From Bacteroidota bacterium (GTDB lineage: Bacteria > Bacteroidota > Ignavibacteria > Kryptoniales > JAKASW01), in the NCBI GenBank assembly GCA_021811615.1, contig JAJZNW010000018.1, positions 1 through 58,261 on the forward strand: a DNA stretch of 58,261 bases, in the 5' to 3' direction. The notes beneath the pieces were generated by a model that worked only from the letters and a program-made list of their open reading frames with translations, was not told the DNA's origin and made no database searches. Numbering within the stretch: position 1 is the stretch's first letter; each line of letters starts with the position of its first letter. This document shows, in pieces, positions 36,003-44,336 of the stretch. The translations under genes and the position numbers were made by a program.

Positions 36003-39000
36003 TTGGAATCGGAAACTCGAAACTTGTGGGGCGATCGGGACTGCAATTCTCACTTCAGATCGAACAAGACATCATTCACCGCATATTCCGTTCTGGTTTT
36101 GGCACTGGCGTTCGTTGCGTTCGCGTCCTTGGCGGCCCAGACGATACCACAGAGTGATTACTCTGCCATGCGGTGGAGACTGGTCGGTCCGTTCCGCGCC
36201 GGTCGTGCTCTTGCCGCCGCCGGTGTTCCGGGGAATCCATATACATTCTACTTTGGGTCGGTCGACGGCGGTATATGGAAAACTACGAATGCCGCGCTCA
36301 CCTGGAAAGAAATTTCAGACGGGCAAATGAATCCTTCGGTAGGTGCACTCGCGATAGCACCATCCGATCCTAAAGTCATCTATGTCGGCACGGGAGAGGC
36401 CGACATGCGGTCCGACATGACCACGGGAGACGGGGTATACAGATCGACCGACGGCGGACTTACCTGGAAGCATGTCGGGCTCAAGGATACCCAGCACATC
36501 GGGAAAATTCTTATCGACCCGCACAATCCGGATCTGGTGCTCGTAGCTGCTCTCGGCCATGCCTACAATGCAAACACCGAAAGGGGTGTCTTCAGGACCA
36601 CAGATGGTGGAAAGACATGGGACAAGGTCCTTTATAAGGGGCCCGATGTCGGTGCAATCGATCTTGCCTGGGATCCCGACGATCCTTCGGTGGTCTATTC
36701 GACTATGTGGCACGCGCGCCGGCCACCGTGGAGTCAGTATCCTCCTGACCAGGGGCCCGGAGGAGGTCTTTACAAGTCTACCGACGAAGGAAAGACGTGG
36801 ACCGAGCTCGAAGGTAATGGACTTCCGCCCAAGCCGTACGGCCGAATCGGAGTGTCGGTTGCCACAGGTTCCGCCGGGATGAACGTTTACGCACTTGTGA
36901 GTTCATTGAAATCCGGATCGGGCCTTTACCATTCTACAAACGGTGGTGAAACCTGGACGCTTACAAGCAACGATCCTCGAATCGTAACAAGGATGTGGTA
37001 CTTCGGCAGGGTGTTTGTCGATCCGCAAAACGCACAGATCATATATGTCCCGAATCGGTCCATATTGCGATCTACCGACGGAGGAAAAACCTTCCGAGCG
37101 ATAAAAGGATCACCAGGTGGCGACGACTATCACTATCTTTGGATTGATCCCACGGACGATCATCGAATGATCGTGGCCTCAGACCAGGGAGTCGTCGCGA
37201 GCTTCGACGACGGCAAGACATGGAGCAGCTGGTACAACCAACCCACTGCGCAAATGTATCATGTTGCAGTGGACAATCGTTTCCCTTACAGGATCTACGG
37301 CTGCCAGCAGGATGCCGGTTCGGTTTGCATAAAGAGCAGGAGCGATTACGGGTCAATCACGTTCAGAGACTGGCACCCGGTGGGCGCCGGCGAGTCGGGC
37401 TATATCGCTCCCGATCCTCTGAACCCGAATATAGTCTATGGCGGCGACACTTATGGTGCGGTATACAGGTTCAATATGGTCACCGGCCAGTCGCAGGTGG
37501 TTTCTCCGTCTCCGCTCGCAGAGTTCTCAACTCCGGCACCTGATCGGAAATACCGCTTCACATGGACGTCACCCATAGTTTTCGATAAAATCAATCCCCA
37601 CATACTCTACCTGGGGGCACAGGTCCTGTTGAAAACCGACGACGGAGGAATTCACTGGAAGGCGATCAGTCCTGATCTCACACAGGCCGGACTTAGAATA
37701 AAAAGCGCAGATACATCACACGTGGGGTGGGGAGTAATATACACAGTAGCGCCATCTCCTCTCCGCGCAGGACTAATCTGGGTAGGTTCGGACGACGGTC
37801 TGATTCACCTGACTACCGACGGCGGGCGGCACTGGAAAAACGTGACTCCGAAGGGACTGACTCCCTGGAGTAAGATAAGCCTGATCGAGGCATCGCCCTT
37901 CGAAGCCGGCGAGGCATACGCGGCTGTCGACCGCCGCAGGCTCGGCGATATGGCCCCGTATATTTACAGGACAACCGATTTTGGAAGGACGTGGACTCTG
38001 ACCGTCGCAGGAATCGGACCGACTTCTTACGTCCATGTCGTCAGAGCCGATCACAAACGCAAGGGGCTCCTGTATGCTGGTACGGAAAACGGAGTATATG
38101 TCTCTTTCAACGACGGCAACAGCTGGCAGCCGCTCCAGCTGAATCTTCCTGTCGCTTCGATCCGCGATCTGGCAGTTCATGACAACGATCTAATTGCCGC
38201 CACACACGGAAGGTCGTTTTGGGTACTGGATGATATTACACCGCTCCAGCAACTGACCCGGAAAGTGGTTGACAAGGGCGCATATCTCTTCAAACCTGAA
38301 ACAGCCGTAAGGATTCGCCGGAGTATAAATAAGGATACACCGCTTCCTCCGGAAATTCCTCAGGGCAAAAATCCTCCTGCTGGCGCGATACTCGATTACT
38401 GTCTGAAAACCGCGCCTTCCGGCCCCGTAACGCTTGACATCTTTGACGATGCCGGGAATCTCGTGAATCATTTCACCAGCGATGCGACTGCTCCAAAGCC
38501 GGAGAGCCCTCCTTATTTCATGAATGCCTGGCTTCCGAAGTTTAAACCACTTACCGCACATGCAGGTCTTAACCGTTTCGTGTGGGACCTCCGTTACAGC
38601 TCTCCGCCGGCGTCTGGTTATCGATACAGCATGGCCGTCGCAAACCTTCACAGTGCCAGGGTGCCGCAGGGGCCGCTCGTCTTACCGGGAACATATAAAG
38701 TGGAGCTCAACGTCGGAGGGCGGACATATTCACGCCTTTTGAAAGTTGTGATGGATCCGAGGGTGCACGTAACAGATCTCGTGTTGCGGAATCAACTCAC
38801 TATGGCTATAGATGTGTGGAACGGTATGTCCGATGCCTTTGCACTAGCGACCTCCATGGACACGTTGCAGGCTCAAATCCAAATGATTGACTCCCGGACA
38901 AAGCCGGAAACCGAAGCGAGGAGCCTTCTGGCGGAGCTTGGCGGCAGACTTTCGAAGATTCAGAGCTCGATGAAGACCGGTGAGCTTGGCGGACTGGAAG

Positions 39001-39215
39001 GTGATATAATGAGTGCTGATCGTGAACCGACGCAACAAATGAGGCAAGCTTACCGGATGTTGATTGAAAATCTGAGGGTGGCGGAGAGAGCGTGGGGGAT
39101 ATTGAAGGTAGGGACTGTCCCCGAGGTAAACCGAGTGCTCAGAAGTACAGGGCTTCCACCACTACGCCTCATTGAACTCATGGAACGTCATCTATCTCTT
39201 CCACGGGGCGCGTAG
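36003..39215 (+). CDS. Secreted sortilin/VPS10-type BNR-repeat beta-propeller protein
   Basis: A 1,070-residue protein starting at TTG after an AAAGGGAGAA site. The signal segment lies about 27-46 (YSVLVLALAFVAFASLAAQ). Two consecutive propellers are built from BNR/Asp-box repeats: 'STDGGLTWKH', 'TTDGGKTWDKV', 'STDEGKTWTEL', 'STNGGETWTLT', 'STDGGKTFRA', 'TTDGGRHWKNV' and 'TTDFGRTWTL', spread over residues about 75-740. The remaining ~330 residues include a beta domain and a helical C-terminus (LRVAERAWGIL). This architecture is common in FCB bacteria and is often labelled glycosyl hydrolase or sortilin-like, yet no catalytic residues can be assigned. It is probably periplasmic or surface-located. 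A strong terminator follows. Confidence 0.88.
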   Translation: MESETRNLWGDRDCNSHFRSNKTSFTAYSVLVLALAFVAFASLAAQTIPQSDYSAMRWRLVGPFRAGRALAAAGVPGNPYTFYFGSVDGGIWKTTNAALTWKEISDGQMNPSVGALAIAPSDPKVIYVGTGEADMRSDMTTGDGVYRSTDGGLTWKHVGLKDTQHIGKILIDPHNPDLVLVAALGHAYNANTERGVFRTTDGGKTWDKVLYKGPDVGAIDLAWDPDDPSVVYSTMWHARRPPWSQYPPDQGPGGGLYKSTDEGKTWTELEGNGLPPKPYGRIGVSVATGSAGMNVYALVSSLKSGSGLYHSTNGGETWTLTSNDPRIVTRMWYFGRVFVDPQNAQIIYVPNRSILRSTDGGKTFRAIKGSPGGDDYHYLWIDPTDDHRMIVASDQGVVASFDDGKTWSSWYNQPTAQMYHVAVDNRFPYRIYGCQQDAGSVCIKSRSDYGSITFRDWHPVGAGESGYIAPDPLNPNIVYGGDTYGAVYRFNMVTGQSQVVSPSPLAEFSTPAPDRKYRFTWTSPIVFDKINPHILYLGAQVLLKTDDGGIHWKAISPDLTQAGLRIKSADTSHVGWGVIYTVAPSPLRAGLIWVGSDDGLIHLTTDGGRHWKNVTPKGLTPWSKISLIEASPFEAGEAYAAVDRRRLGDMAPYIYRTTDFGRTWTLTVAGIGPTSYVHVVRADHKRKGLLYAGTENGVYVSFNDGNSWQPLQLNLPVASIRDLAVHDNDLIAATHGRSFWVLDDITPLQQLTRKVVDKGAYLFKPETAVRIRRSINKDTPLPPEIPQGKNPPAGAILDYCLKTAPSGPVTLDIFDDAGNLVNHFTSDATAPKPESPPYFMNAWLPKFKPLTAHAGLNRFVWDLRYSSPPASGYRYSMAVANLHSARVPQGPLVLPGTYKVELNVGGRTYSRLLKVVMDPRVHVTDLVLRNQLTMAIDVWNGMSDAFALATSMDTLQAQIQMIDSRTKPETEARSLLAELGGRLSKIQSSMKTGELGGLEGDIMSADREPTQQMRQAYRMLIENLRVAERAWGILKVGTVPEVNRVLRSTGLPPLRLIELMERHLSLPRGA

Positions 39216-39264
39216 CTGAAGCGGTCAATTCTGACAAGCCGCTAATTGAGTGGCCGCCTTTGTC

Positions 39265-39299
39265 ACGCCCGGGTTCTTCTACCCGGGCGTAGTCTTTTT
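39265..39299 (+). terminator. Intrinsic terminator after the VPS10-type gene
   Basis: A perfect 10-bp stem (ACGCCCGGGT/ACCCGGGCGT, 39265-39274 and 39281-39290) with a 6-nt loop, then a CTTTTT run. It closes the left and middle gene blocks before mtaB. Confidence 0.85.
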
Positions 39300-39400
39300 G
39301 TGGTGTGCCGGCAAAAATCGGGCGGGATTTATCGGTATCTGCGTGGCGAATTTTAGAACATTCTCCGGCTTGATTTTCACTCCCAGTCGTTTGAAATTCT

Positions 39401-40744
39401 ATGCAACGCGTGATGGAAAAGAAACGAGTCGCTTTCGAGAGTCTGGGCTGCAAGCTTAACTATGCCGAGACAGTTCAAATAGAAAAGGAGTTCATAAGCC
39501 GCGGCTTCGAGGTCGTGGATCCCTCCAGGTCTGCCGATGTGTTTGTGATAAACACATGCACGGTTACTCAAAGTGCCGACAGTGATTGCAGGCAGATCGT
39601 GCGGCGTGTGCTGCGCGGTTCTCCCGAAGCTTTCGTCGTCGTGACCGGGTGTTACGCTCAGGGCAAACCCGAAGAGGTTGCAGGGATAGAAGGCGTGGAC
39701 CTCGTGCTGGGGGCAAGGGAGAAATTCCATATTTTCGAATACGCCGACGGTTTTTCCAAGCGGACCGGAAGTAAGGACAGCACGCGGGCAAACTATCATG
39801 GACATGTCTTCGTTTCATCGATAGAAGATGTGAGTGAATTTGGATACGCCGATTCCGCTGTGGAGGGTGCAAGGACACGGGCTTTCCTCAAAGTGCAGGA
39901 CGGCTGCGACTACAACTGTTCTTATTGCACAATCCCAAAAGTCCGGGGGGTAAGCCGAAGTCCGTCGATCGAATTTCTCGTAGAACAGGCGCGCAGGATT
40001 GCCGGGGCCGGCTTCAAGGAAGTCGTCCTCAGCGGAGTTAATGTGGGAGATTTCGGCTCAAAACAAAACGGTTCGCTCCTCGAATTGTTGAAGTCCCTCG
40101 AGCAGGTTGAAGGGATCGATCGGTTCAGGATAAGCTCCATAGAACCTAATCTCCTCACGGAGCAAGTCATAAGGTTTGTCGCCTCATCATCGAGATTCTG
40201 TAAGCATTTCCATGTCCCACTCCAGAACGGCGCCGATGAAATCTTGAGAAGAATGCGCCGCCGGTACAATACCGGCCAATACAGGGATGTGGTCAGTCTC
40301 GTGAAGGAGCTTATGCCGGATGCCGGGATAGGTGCGGATGTAATTGTCGGCTTCCCCGGCGAGACAAACGAGATATTCGAAAAAGGTATGTCGTTCATCG
40401 AAAGCCTTCCCCTTAGTTACCTTCATGTGTTCTCGTATTCCGAGCGCCCTGGCACCGCGTCTTCGGAACTTGGCGGGAATGTGGATCCTCGCGTGAAGAG
40501 AAAGAGGAGCGAAATTCTCAGGATGATATCGACGAGGAAACGTTACGAATTCAATCGAAGGTACGTGGGTAAAGTGATGAAAGTCCTTGCCGAGGACGAT
40601 GTGAAGGTAGGTAAGATGTACGGCTTTACGTCTAATTATGTACGAGTCGAAATGGATGCAAACCCGCTGCATGTTAACGAAATCTCCGACGTGCTCATAA
40701 CAGGTGTAAGCGATAACACAGCAATTGGACAGGTAATTTTATGA
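39401..40744 (+). CDS. mtaB: tRNA methylthiotransferase (MtaB/MiaB-like radical SAM)
   Basis: A 447-residue radical SAM enzyme, or 443 residues if the second ATG (39413, MEKKRVAFESLGC) is used. MtaB adds a methylthio group to t6A37 in tRNAs reading ANN codons. The N-terminal domain shows the three cluster cysteines (ESLGCKLNYAE, NTCTVT, TGCYAQ). The radical SAM CxxxCxxC is Cys169, Cys173, Cys176 (CDYNCSYC), followed by 'VRGVSRSPS' and 'PLQNGADEILRRMRRRY'. A TRAM-like RNA-binding domain ends the protein (VGKVMKVLAEDDVKVGKMYG). MtaB is favoured over MiaB or RimO by the overall pattern and the ESLGCKLN start. The stop overlaps the next start (ATGA). Confidence 0.9.
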   Translation: MQRVMEKKRVAFESLGCKLNYAETVQIEKEFISRGFEVVDPSRSADVFVINTCTVTQSADSDCRQIVRRVLRGSPEAFVVVTGCYAQGKPEEVAGIEGVDLVLGAREKFHIFEYADGFSKRTGSKDSTRANYHGHVFVSSIEDVSEFGYADSAVEGARTRAFLKVQDGCDYNCSYCTIPKVRGVSRSPSIEFLVEQARRIAGAGFKEVVLSGVNVGDFGSKQNGSLLELLKSLEQVEGIDRFRISSIEPNLLTEQVIRFVASSSRFCKHFHVPLQNGADEILRRMRRRYNTGQYRDVVSLVKELMPDAGIGADVIVGFPGETNEIFEKGMSFIESLPLSYLHVFSYSERPGTASSELGGNVDPRVKRKRSEILRMISTRKRYEFNRRYVGKVMKVLAEDDVKVGKMYGFTSNYVRVEMDANPLHVNEISDVLITGVSDNTAIGQVIL

Positions 40745-41538
40745 AGAGAAAGAGGGCACTGAGCCGGAAATCCGAAATTCAAGCTGGAGATTCGGCATGC
40801 CGAACTCACGGCGGAACAATTCTTTTGAGACATGTCTACAGCCTTCTTCCTGTCGCTCTCACCATTTCGATGCTGCTACTGTCGGGGACCGGTTCGGCCT
40901 TCTCTCAATCCAGATTGCAGCTCGGGTCCAGGCTGCTCAACGGCGTGAATGGTAATGTCCTTTCCGAGCAGAATATCCCGGATCGAAAGTCTCCGGCCCT
41001 CGCGGCTTTTGCTTCATTTGTGGTTCCCGGTTTGGGAGAATTGTATGCTGGGAAGTACGACATAGGAAAGTACTCTACGATAGCCGAAGTATCCCTTTGG
41101 GCCGTATACACCGGCATCGAGATGTATTCCAACCAGGTCAGAAACGATGCGATCAATTACGCGAGGGTATACTCCGGTGCAGACGTTCAAGGGAAGCCGA
41201 GTCAGTTCTTCGTAGACATCGGGAATTTCCTGAATACAGAAGATTACAATATCAAGAAGATCCACGACGGCACTTACGGGCTGATTTACAGCGGAGCCTC
41301 GTATCAGTGGCAATGGCAATCCGACGCCGACCGCGCGAAGTTCAAGAATATGAGAGTGAAGGCTGACGCGTATCTCAACTACGGACGTTATACTCTGGCC
41401 GTTATATTCCTGAATCACCTCGTGAGCGCGATCGATGCGGCTCGTCTGGTGGCTAACTTCAACGCATCCGCTGCTACTTCACTCGACAATTCACCGCAAA
41501 CTCAGGGGATCTATCTGAAACTGGCCGCCGGATTCTAG
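40741..41538 (+). CDS. Hypothetical membrane-associated protein (DUF5683-like)
   Basis: A 265-residue protein coupled to mtaB by a 4-base overlap. A basic N-terminus is followed by a hydrophobic signal (VALTISMLLLSGTGSAFSQ, about 38-57). Residues about 85-125 hold 'SPALAAFASFVVPGLGELYAGKY', a pattern of DUF5683-type small membrane proteins (P-G-x-G-x-x-Y), with a further weak hydrophobic segment (YTLAVIFLNHLVSAIDAARL) near the C-terminus. The function is unknown. It is the last gene before the repeat-flanked four-helix-bundle gene. Confidence 0.65.
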   Translation: MKRKRALSRKSEIQAGDSACRTHGGTILLRHVYSLLPVALTISMLLLSGTGSAFSQSRLQLGSRLLNGVNGNVLSEQNIPDRKSPALAAFASFVVPGLGELYAGKYDIGKYSTIAEVSLWAVYTGIEMYSNQVRNDAINYARVYSGADVQGKPSQFFVDIGNFLNTEDYNIKKIHDGTYGLIYSGASYQWQWQSDADRAKFKNMRVKADAYLNYGRYTLAVIFLNHLVSAIDAARLVANFNASAATSLDNSPQTQGIYLKLAAGF

Positions 41539-41618
41539 AAGGGACAGCGGTGCAAGCGGGTGAAGGGGAGCAACGGTGAAAGGGGGAAGGGGAGAGTTGG
41601 AGAAAGGGGGAAAGGAGT
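41539..41618 (+). repeat. Purine-rich repeat arm to the left of the four-helix-bundle gene
   Basis: About 80 bases built from degenerate GGTGAA / AACGGTGAAA / GGGGGAAGG units, almost all purine on the + strand. The stretch right of the gene (about 42013-42053) is the pyrimidine-rich counterpart, with CACCGT-ATCACCGTTTCTCC units, so the two arms are imperfectly complementary across the gene. Confidence 0.6.
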
Positions 41619-42005
41619 ATGGGAGAGAGGATTAGCAGTTACAAAGAACTGCACGTCTATCGGAATGCCATGGAAGCCGCAATGGAGATATTTGAATTAA
41701 CGAAAAGTTTTCCTGTAGAGGAGAAATATTCACTGGTTGATCAAATTCGACGATGCTCCAGATCAGTATGCGCTAACCTCAGTGAAGCGTGGCGGAAACG
41801 CCGCTACAAGGCCGCGTTTATTTCAAAGCTCAGTGACTCAGAAACAGAGGCCGCTGAAGTACAGGTCTGGCTCGAATTTGCTTTGAGATGCAAGTGCATT
41901 GACGAGACAACCGATAAGAAATTCGATGCGGCTTATGACCAGATAATCGGCCAAATTGTTAAAATGATCGATGAAGCCGATAAATGGTTGATCCGAAAAA
42001 AGTGA
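41619..42005 (+). CDS. Four-helix bundle protein (S23 / rRNA intervening-sequence protein family)
   Basis: A 128-residue protein of the S23/IVP family, whose fold resembles the Avd accessory protein of diversity-generating retroelements. Hallmarks are 'SYKELHVYRNAMEAAMEIFELTKSFP', 'YSLVDQIRRCSRSVCANLSEAW', 'FISKLSDSETEAAEVQVWL' and 'KMIDEADKWL'. The start has an AAAGGAGT site. Family members were first found inside intervening sequences of 23S rRNA genes and also occur as stand-alone genes of unknown role, probably nucleic-acid binding. No reverse transcriptase or variable repeat is nearby, so a retroelement link is not supported. Complementary repeat arms flank the gene. Confidence 0.9.
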   Translation: MGERISSYKELHVYRNAMEAAMEIFELTKSFPVEEKYSLVDQIRRCSRSVCANLSEAWRKRRYKAAFISKLSDSETEAAEVQVWLEFALRCKCIDETTDKKFDAAYDQIIGQIVKMIDEADKWLIRKK

Positions 42006-42012
42006 TCCCGAA

Positions 42013-42053
42013 ATATTCTTCACCGTATCACCGTTTCTCCGTTTCGCTCATTC
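42013..42053 (+). repeat. Pyrimidine-rich repeat arm to the right of the four-helix-bundle gene
   Basis: Built from CACCGT / TCACCGTTTCTCC / GTTTCGC units. The reverse complement reads GGTGA/ACGGAGAAACGG-like and resembles the left arm at 41539-41618. It ends about 25 bases before the truA GTG start, which has no visible ribosome site, as if the element had displaced the original upstream region. Confidence 0.5.
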
Positions 42054-42078
42054 CTCCGATAACGTAAACCGTACTTCC

Positions 42079-42903
42079 GTGAGAAACATCGCACTCCTTC
42101 TCGAATATGATGGCACAGCCTACGGCGGCTGGCAGGTGCAAAAAAACAGCAGCAGCATCCAGGGTGCGATCGAGGGGACTCTTTCACGCCTGCTTCAGGA
42201 AAAGATAAAGCTTGTTGGAGCAGGGCGGACAGATGCGGGTGTGCACGCTCGAGGACAGGTCGCCAACTTCAACACTGAATCCGGATGGAATCTCGACAGA
42301 CTGACTTATGCCTTGAACGGCACCCTGCCCGTGGATATTGCCGTCCGAGCTGCGGCTGAGGTATCTCAAGATTTTCATGCGCGGTATTCAGCTGTTTCGC
42401 GCCGTTATTCATACAGGATAGTATCTGGAAAGACCGCCATCGACAGAGATCATACTGCATTCTTTCCGTTCGATCTCTCCATCGATGCGATGAATCTCGC
42501 CGCTTCACGGTTGCTTGGTGAGAAGGACTTCAGGTCGTTTTCAAAATACGCCGACGAGCAGCGGAGTCTCATCTGTAACGTGACGAAGGCAGAGTGGAGG
42601 ATCGAAGGCGAAGAACGGGAAACGGAGAACGGAGAACGGACGACAGAATCCGTGTTGCGTGTTCCGCGTTCCGTGTTTTGTTTCAAGATTGAGGCTAACA
42701 GGTTTCTTCACGGAATGGTGAGAGCAATAGTAGGTACGCTGATCGATGTGGGGCGGGGTAGACTGAGTCTCGATGCGTTCGAATACATCGTGGCTTCCCG
42801 GGACAGGAAAGCCGCATCGATGTCCGCACCGGCGCGGGGGCTGTTCCTTGAGGAAGTCAGTTACCCTGAGATTCCGGTCTGGAAGGGCTGTGTAAGAAAG
42901 TAA
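42079..42903 (+). CDS. truA: tRNA pseudouridine(38-40) synthase TruA with an in-frame repeat insertion
   Basis: A 274-residue enzyme making pseudouridine at tRNA positions 38-40. It starts at GTG without an obvious ribosome site. The catalytic Asp52 lies in GAGRTDAGVHARGQ. Other conserved parts are 'LLEYDGTAYGGWQVQ' at the start, 'DFHARYSAVSRRYSYRI' and 'FLHGMVRAIVGTLIDVG'. Between 'WRIEGE' and 'FCFKIEANRF' (about residues 178-201) lies a stretch rich in Glu, Arg and Thr. It is encoded by an imperfect palindrome (42611-42679) and has no counterpart in usual TruA proteins. It sits in a surface loop before the conserved 'ANRFLHGMVR' and would be tolerated, so the enzyme is probably active. Confidence 0.93.
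   Translation: MRNIALLLEYDGTAYGGWQVQKNSSSIQGAIEGTLSRLLQEKIKLVGAGRTDAGVHARGQVANFNTESGWNLDRLTYALNGTLPVDIAVRAAAEVSQDFHARYSAVSRRYSYRIVSGKTAIDRDHTAFFPFDLSIDAMNLAASRLLGEKDFRSFSKYADEQRSLICNVTKAEWRIEGEERETENGERTTESVLRVPRSVFCFKIEANRFLHGMVRAIVGTLIDVGRGRLSLDAFEYIVASRDRKAASMSAPARGLFLEEVSYPEIPVWKGCVRK
42611..42679 (+). repeat. Imperfect palindromic repeat inside truA
   Basis: The left arm (42611-42640) is made of GAACGGGAAACGGAGAACGG-type units. The right arm (42649-42679) is made of CCGTGTTGCGTGTTCCG-type units. Reverse-complementing the right arm aligns it with the left at about 13 of 18 positions. The insert keeps the reading frame. Confidence 0.65.
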
Positions 42904-43264
42904 CACCCAGCAAGTCGGCTATTCCACAGGCGAGTCCGGTCCCTTCTCTCCTCTGTACCATTATCCTTTTCGGCTGTTCCCTTTTTTTCACGGGTGCGTT
43001 ACATCACGGTAATTTTTGCGATGGATAGGAAATTCTTTCTTCCAAGGTACTGGAGATAGGAGCAATTTAGGCCGATATATAAGGAAAAAGCCGGTCCGGA
43101 TTACCGGCATCCAGCTTGCATGTATAGAAGCGCCATGCTGATGAAGGGCTCTCATTGGAGGGCGGAAACTTGACTTTGTTGGAATGTGCCGTTAATATTC
43201 CCGCGAGGCATGACGTTATAGAGTTTCGTTATCAACGTCCCCTAAAAACTAAAAGGAGGTAAGT
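42904..43264. other. Intergenic region upstream of the pilin-like gene
   Basis: No gene is supported. A hairpin at 43090-43108 (GCCGGT/ACCGGC, 7-nt loop) and a CCCTTTTTTT-type tract near 42980 may close the truA transcript. The region also carries the strong promoter at 43170-43198 and a near-perfect Shine-Dalgarno site (AAAGGAGGT, 43252-43260) for the pilin-like gene. Confidence 0.5.
43170..43198 (+). promoter_or_regulatory. Strong sigma-70-type promoter for the pilin-like gene
   Basis: TTGACT (43170-43175), a 17-base spacer and TAATAT (43193-43198). The transcription start would be near 43205, leaving about 60 bases before the ATG, with AAAGGAGGT just ahead of it. The same TTGACT-N17 layout occurs at the rRNA promoter. 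Confidence 0.65.
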
Positions 43265-43723
43265 ATGGGACAGCAACAACTTCTGCTAATTGTTCTTGGA
43301 GTCATTATTGTCGGTATCGCAATAGCGGTAGGAATATCGATGTTCAAGAGCAATGCACAAAGCTCGAATCGTGATCAGGTCATCAACGACCTCAACAACC
43401 TCGCTGCAAAGGCGCAGCAGTATTACCGCAAACCCATCGCAATGGCGGGTGGTGGACAGAATTTCTCCCAATTCTGGCTCGTCCCGGCTGACACCGGCAA
43501 CGCGAACGGCAGTTATATGATAAGCACTACTGCACCGACCGCAGGTCAGTACAATACTTTCACGAACTCGACCGGCACGGTCGCTGATTCCATCACCGGC
43601 GGGGATGTCCAGACGATTTATATTTACGGCTTGGGTACTGAGCTCGGAAATGACGGTACGAATAAAGTCGAAGCATGCGCTACCGTGACCCAGAACGGCA
43701 TCACCACAAAAGTACTCAATTAA
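43265..43723 (+). CDS. Atypical type IV pilin-like protein
   Basis: A 152-residue protein with a two-residue leader (MG), then 'QQQLLLIVLGVIIVGIAIAVG', a long hydrophobic helix like that of type IV pilins and pseudopilins. 'SSNRDQVINDLNNLAAKAQQYY' continues the helix as in pilins, and the rest is a Gly/Ser/Thr-rich globular part. The Glu normally at mature position 5 is missing (Leu there), and the residue after the cut would be Gln in place of Phe/Met. It has a strong promoter, an ideal ribosome site and its own transcript ahead of the pil genes, all fitting a major structural subunit. It may be the filament subunit of the machine encoded downstream; processing by a prepilin peptidase is unproven. 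Confidence 0.7.
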   Translation: MGQQQLLLIVLGVIIVGIAIAVGISMFKSNAQSSNRDQVINDLNNLAAKAQQYYRKPIAMAGGGQNFSQFWLVPADTGNANGSYMISTTAPTAGQYNTFTNSTGTVADSITGGDVQTIYIYGLGTELGNDGTNKVEACATVTQNGITTKVLN

Positions 43724-44012
43724 TTTTAATCTTTGGAAGTCAGATGGGCAGTAGTTCCCTAACATGATGGACTTGCTGCCCTCTAACTTCTTCTTCAAAT
43801 GAGGAGGGCGAAGAGTTGCCGGATGGGCACAGGAAACGTTTAGAGCTTCACTTCTGCTAACGTTTTCGACCTTCACCCGGCATTCGCAAGGGAAGCCTCC
43901 TGCAAGAGAGTTCTTTGAAAAGGCTGAATGGAGAAGGCGAATCTCCTCAGTTCCCCTCAGTAAGGGGAAAGGGTTAGACTTTCTGAGGAAATGGATGTAA
44001 ATTTCGAGTGAT
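43724..44012. other. Spacer between pilin-like gene and DUF4258 module, with repeat copy
   Basis: No gene is supported. At 43801-43823 lies the first copy of a 23-bp sequence repeated at the pilC start (44725-44747). A 7-bp hairpin TTCCCCT/AGGGGAA occurs at 43951-43969. After the repeat copy the TTG codon opens only a 14-codon frame (M-P-D-G...), consistent with a dead copy of a gene start. Confidence 0.6.
43801..43823 (+). repeat. Direct repeat copy 1 (duplicate of the pilC ribosome site and start codon)
   Basis: A 23-bp sequence beginning GAGGAGGGCGAAGAG and ending TTGCCGGA, identical to 44725-44747. The two copies bracket about 900 bases holding the DUF4258 gene and its partner. Confidence 0.85.
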
Positions 44013-44336
44013 ATGAGTGAAACTTTCCGCCTGGTTATTGATTTAGTGAAACGAGGCGAAGTGAAGGTTTCCGATCATGGTTACGACGAAATGGCAAGCG
44101 ATGACATTCTGGTGAGGGATATTCTCGAAGGCGCGGAAGAAGCGATCGTCGTAGAAGATTATCCGGACTACCCGAAAGGTCCGTCGGTGCTTGTATTAGA
44201 GAAAGACCACGACCATGCACCCATCCACGTTGTATGGGGGATCCCAAGAGGCTTCTCATCTCCTGCCGTAGTCGTTACTGCTTATCGACCCGATGCCTCG
44301 AAATGGACGCATGATTTTCTTAGGAGATTGACATGA
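44013..44336 (+). CDS. DUF4258 domain protein (possible toxin)
   Basis: A 107-residue soluble protein of the DUF4258 family: 'VKVSDHGYDEMASDDILVRDILEGAEEAIVVEDYP', then 'GPSVLVLEKDHDHAPIHVVWGIP' and 'VVTAYRPDASKW'. The fold is thought to be related to small RelE-like toxin folds, and such genes often sit beside a small partner gene. Its stop overlaps the next start by 4 bases. A toxin role is inferred from family habits, not from visible catalytic residues. The module lies inside a pilus-type locus and is bracketed by direct repeats, so it appears to be an insertion. Confidence 0.8.
   Translation: MSETFRLVIDLVKRGEVKVSDHGYDEMASDDILVRDILEGAEEAIVVEDYPDYPKGPSVLVLEKDHDHAPIHVVWGIPRGFSSPAVVVTAYRPDASKWTHDFLRRLT

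Noticed and set aside
41619..42005. Diversity-generating retroelement (four-helix-bundle gene as Avd)
   Set aside because: No reverse transcriptase, template repeat or variable repeat is found nearby.
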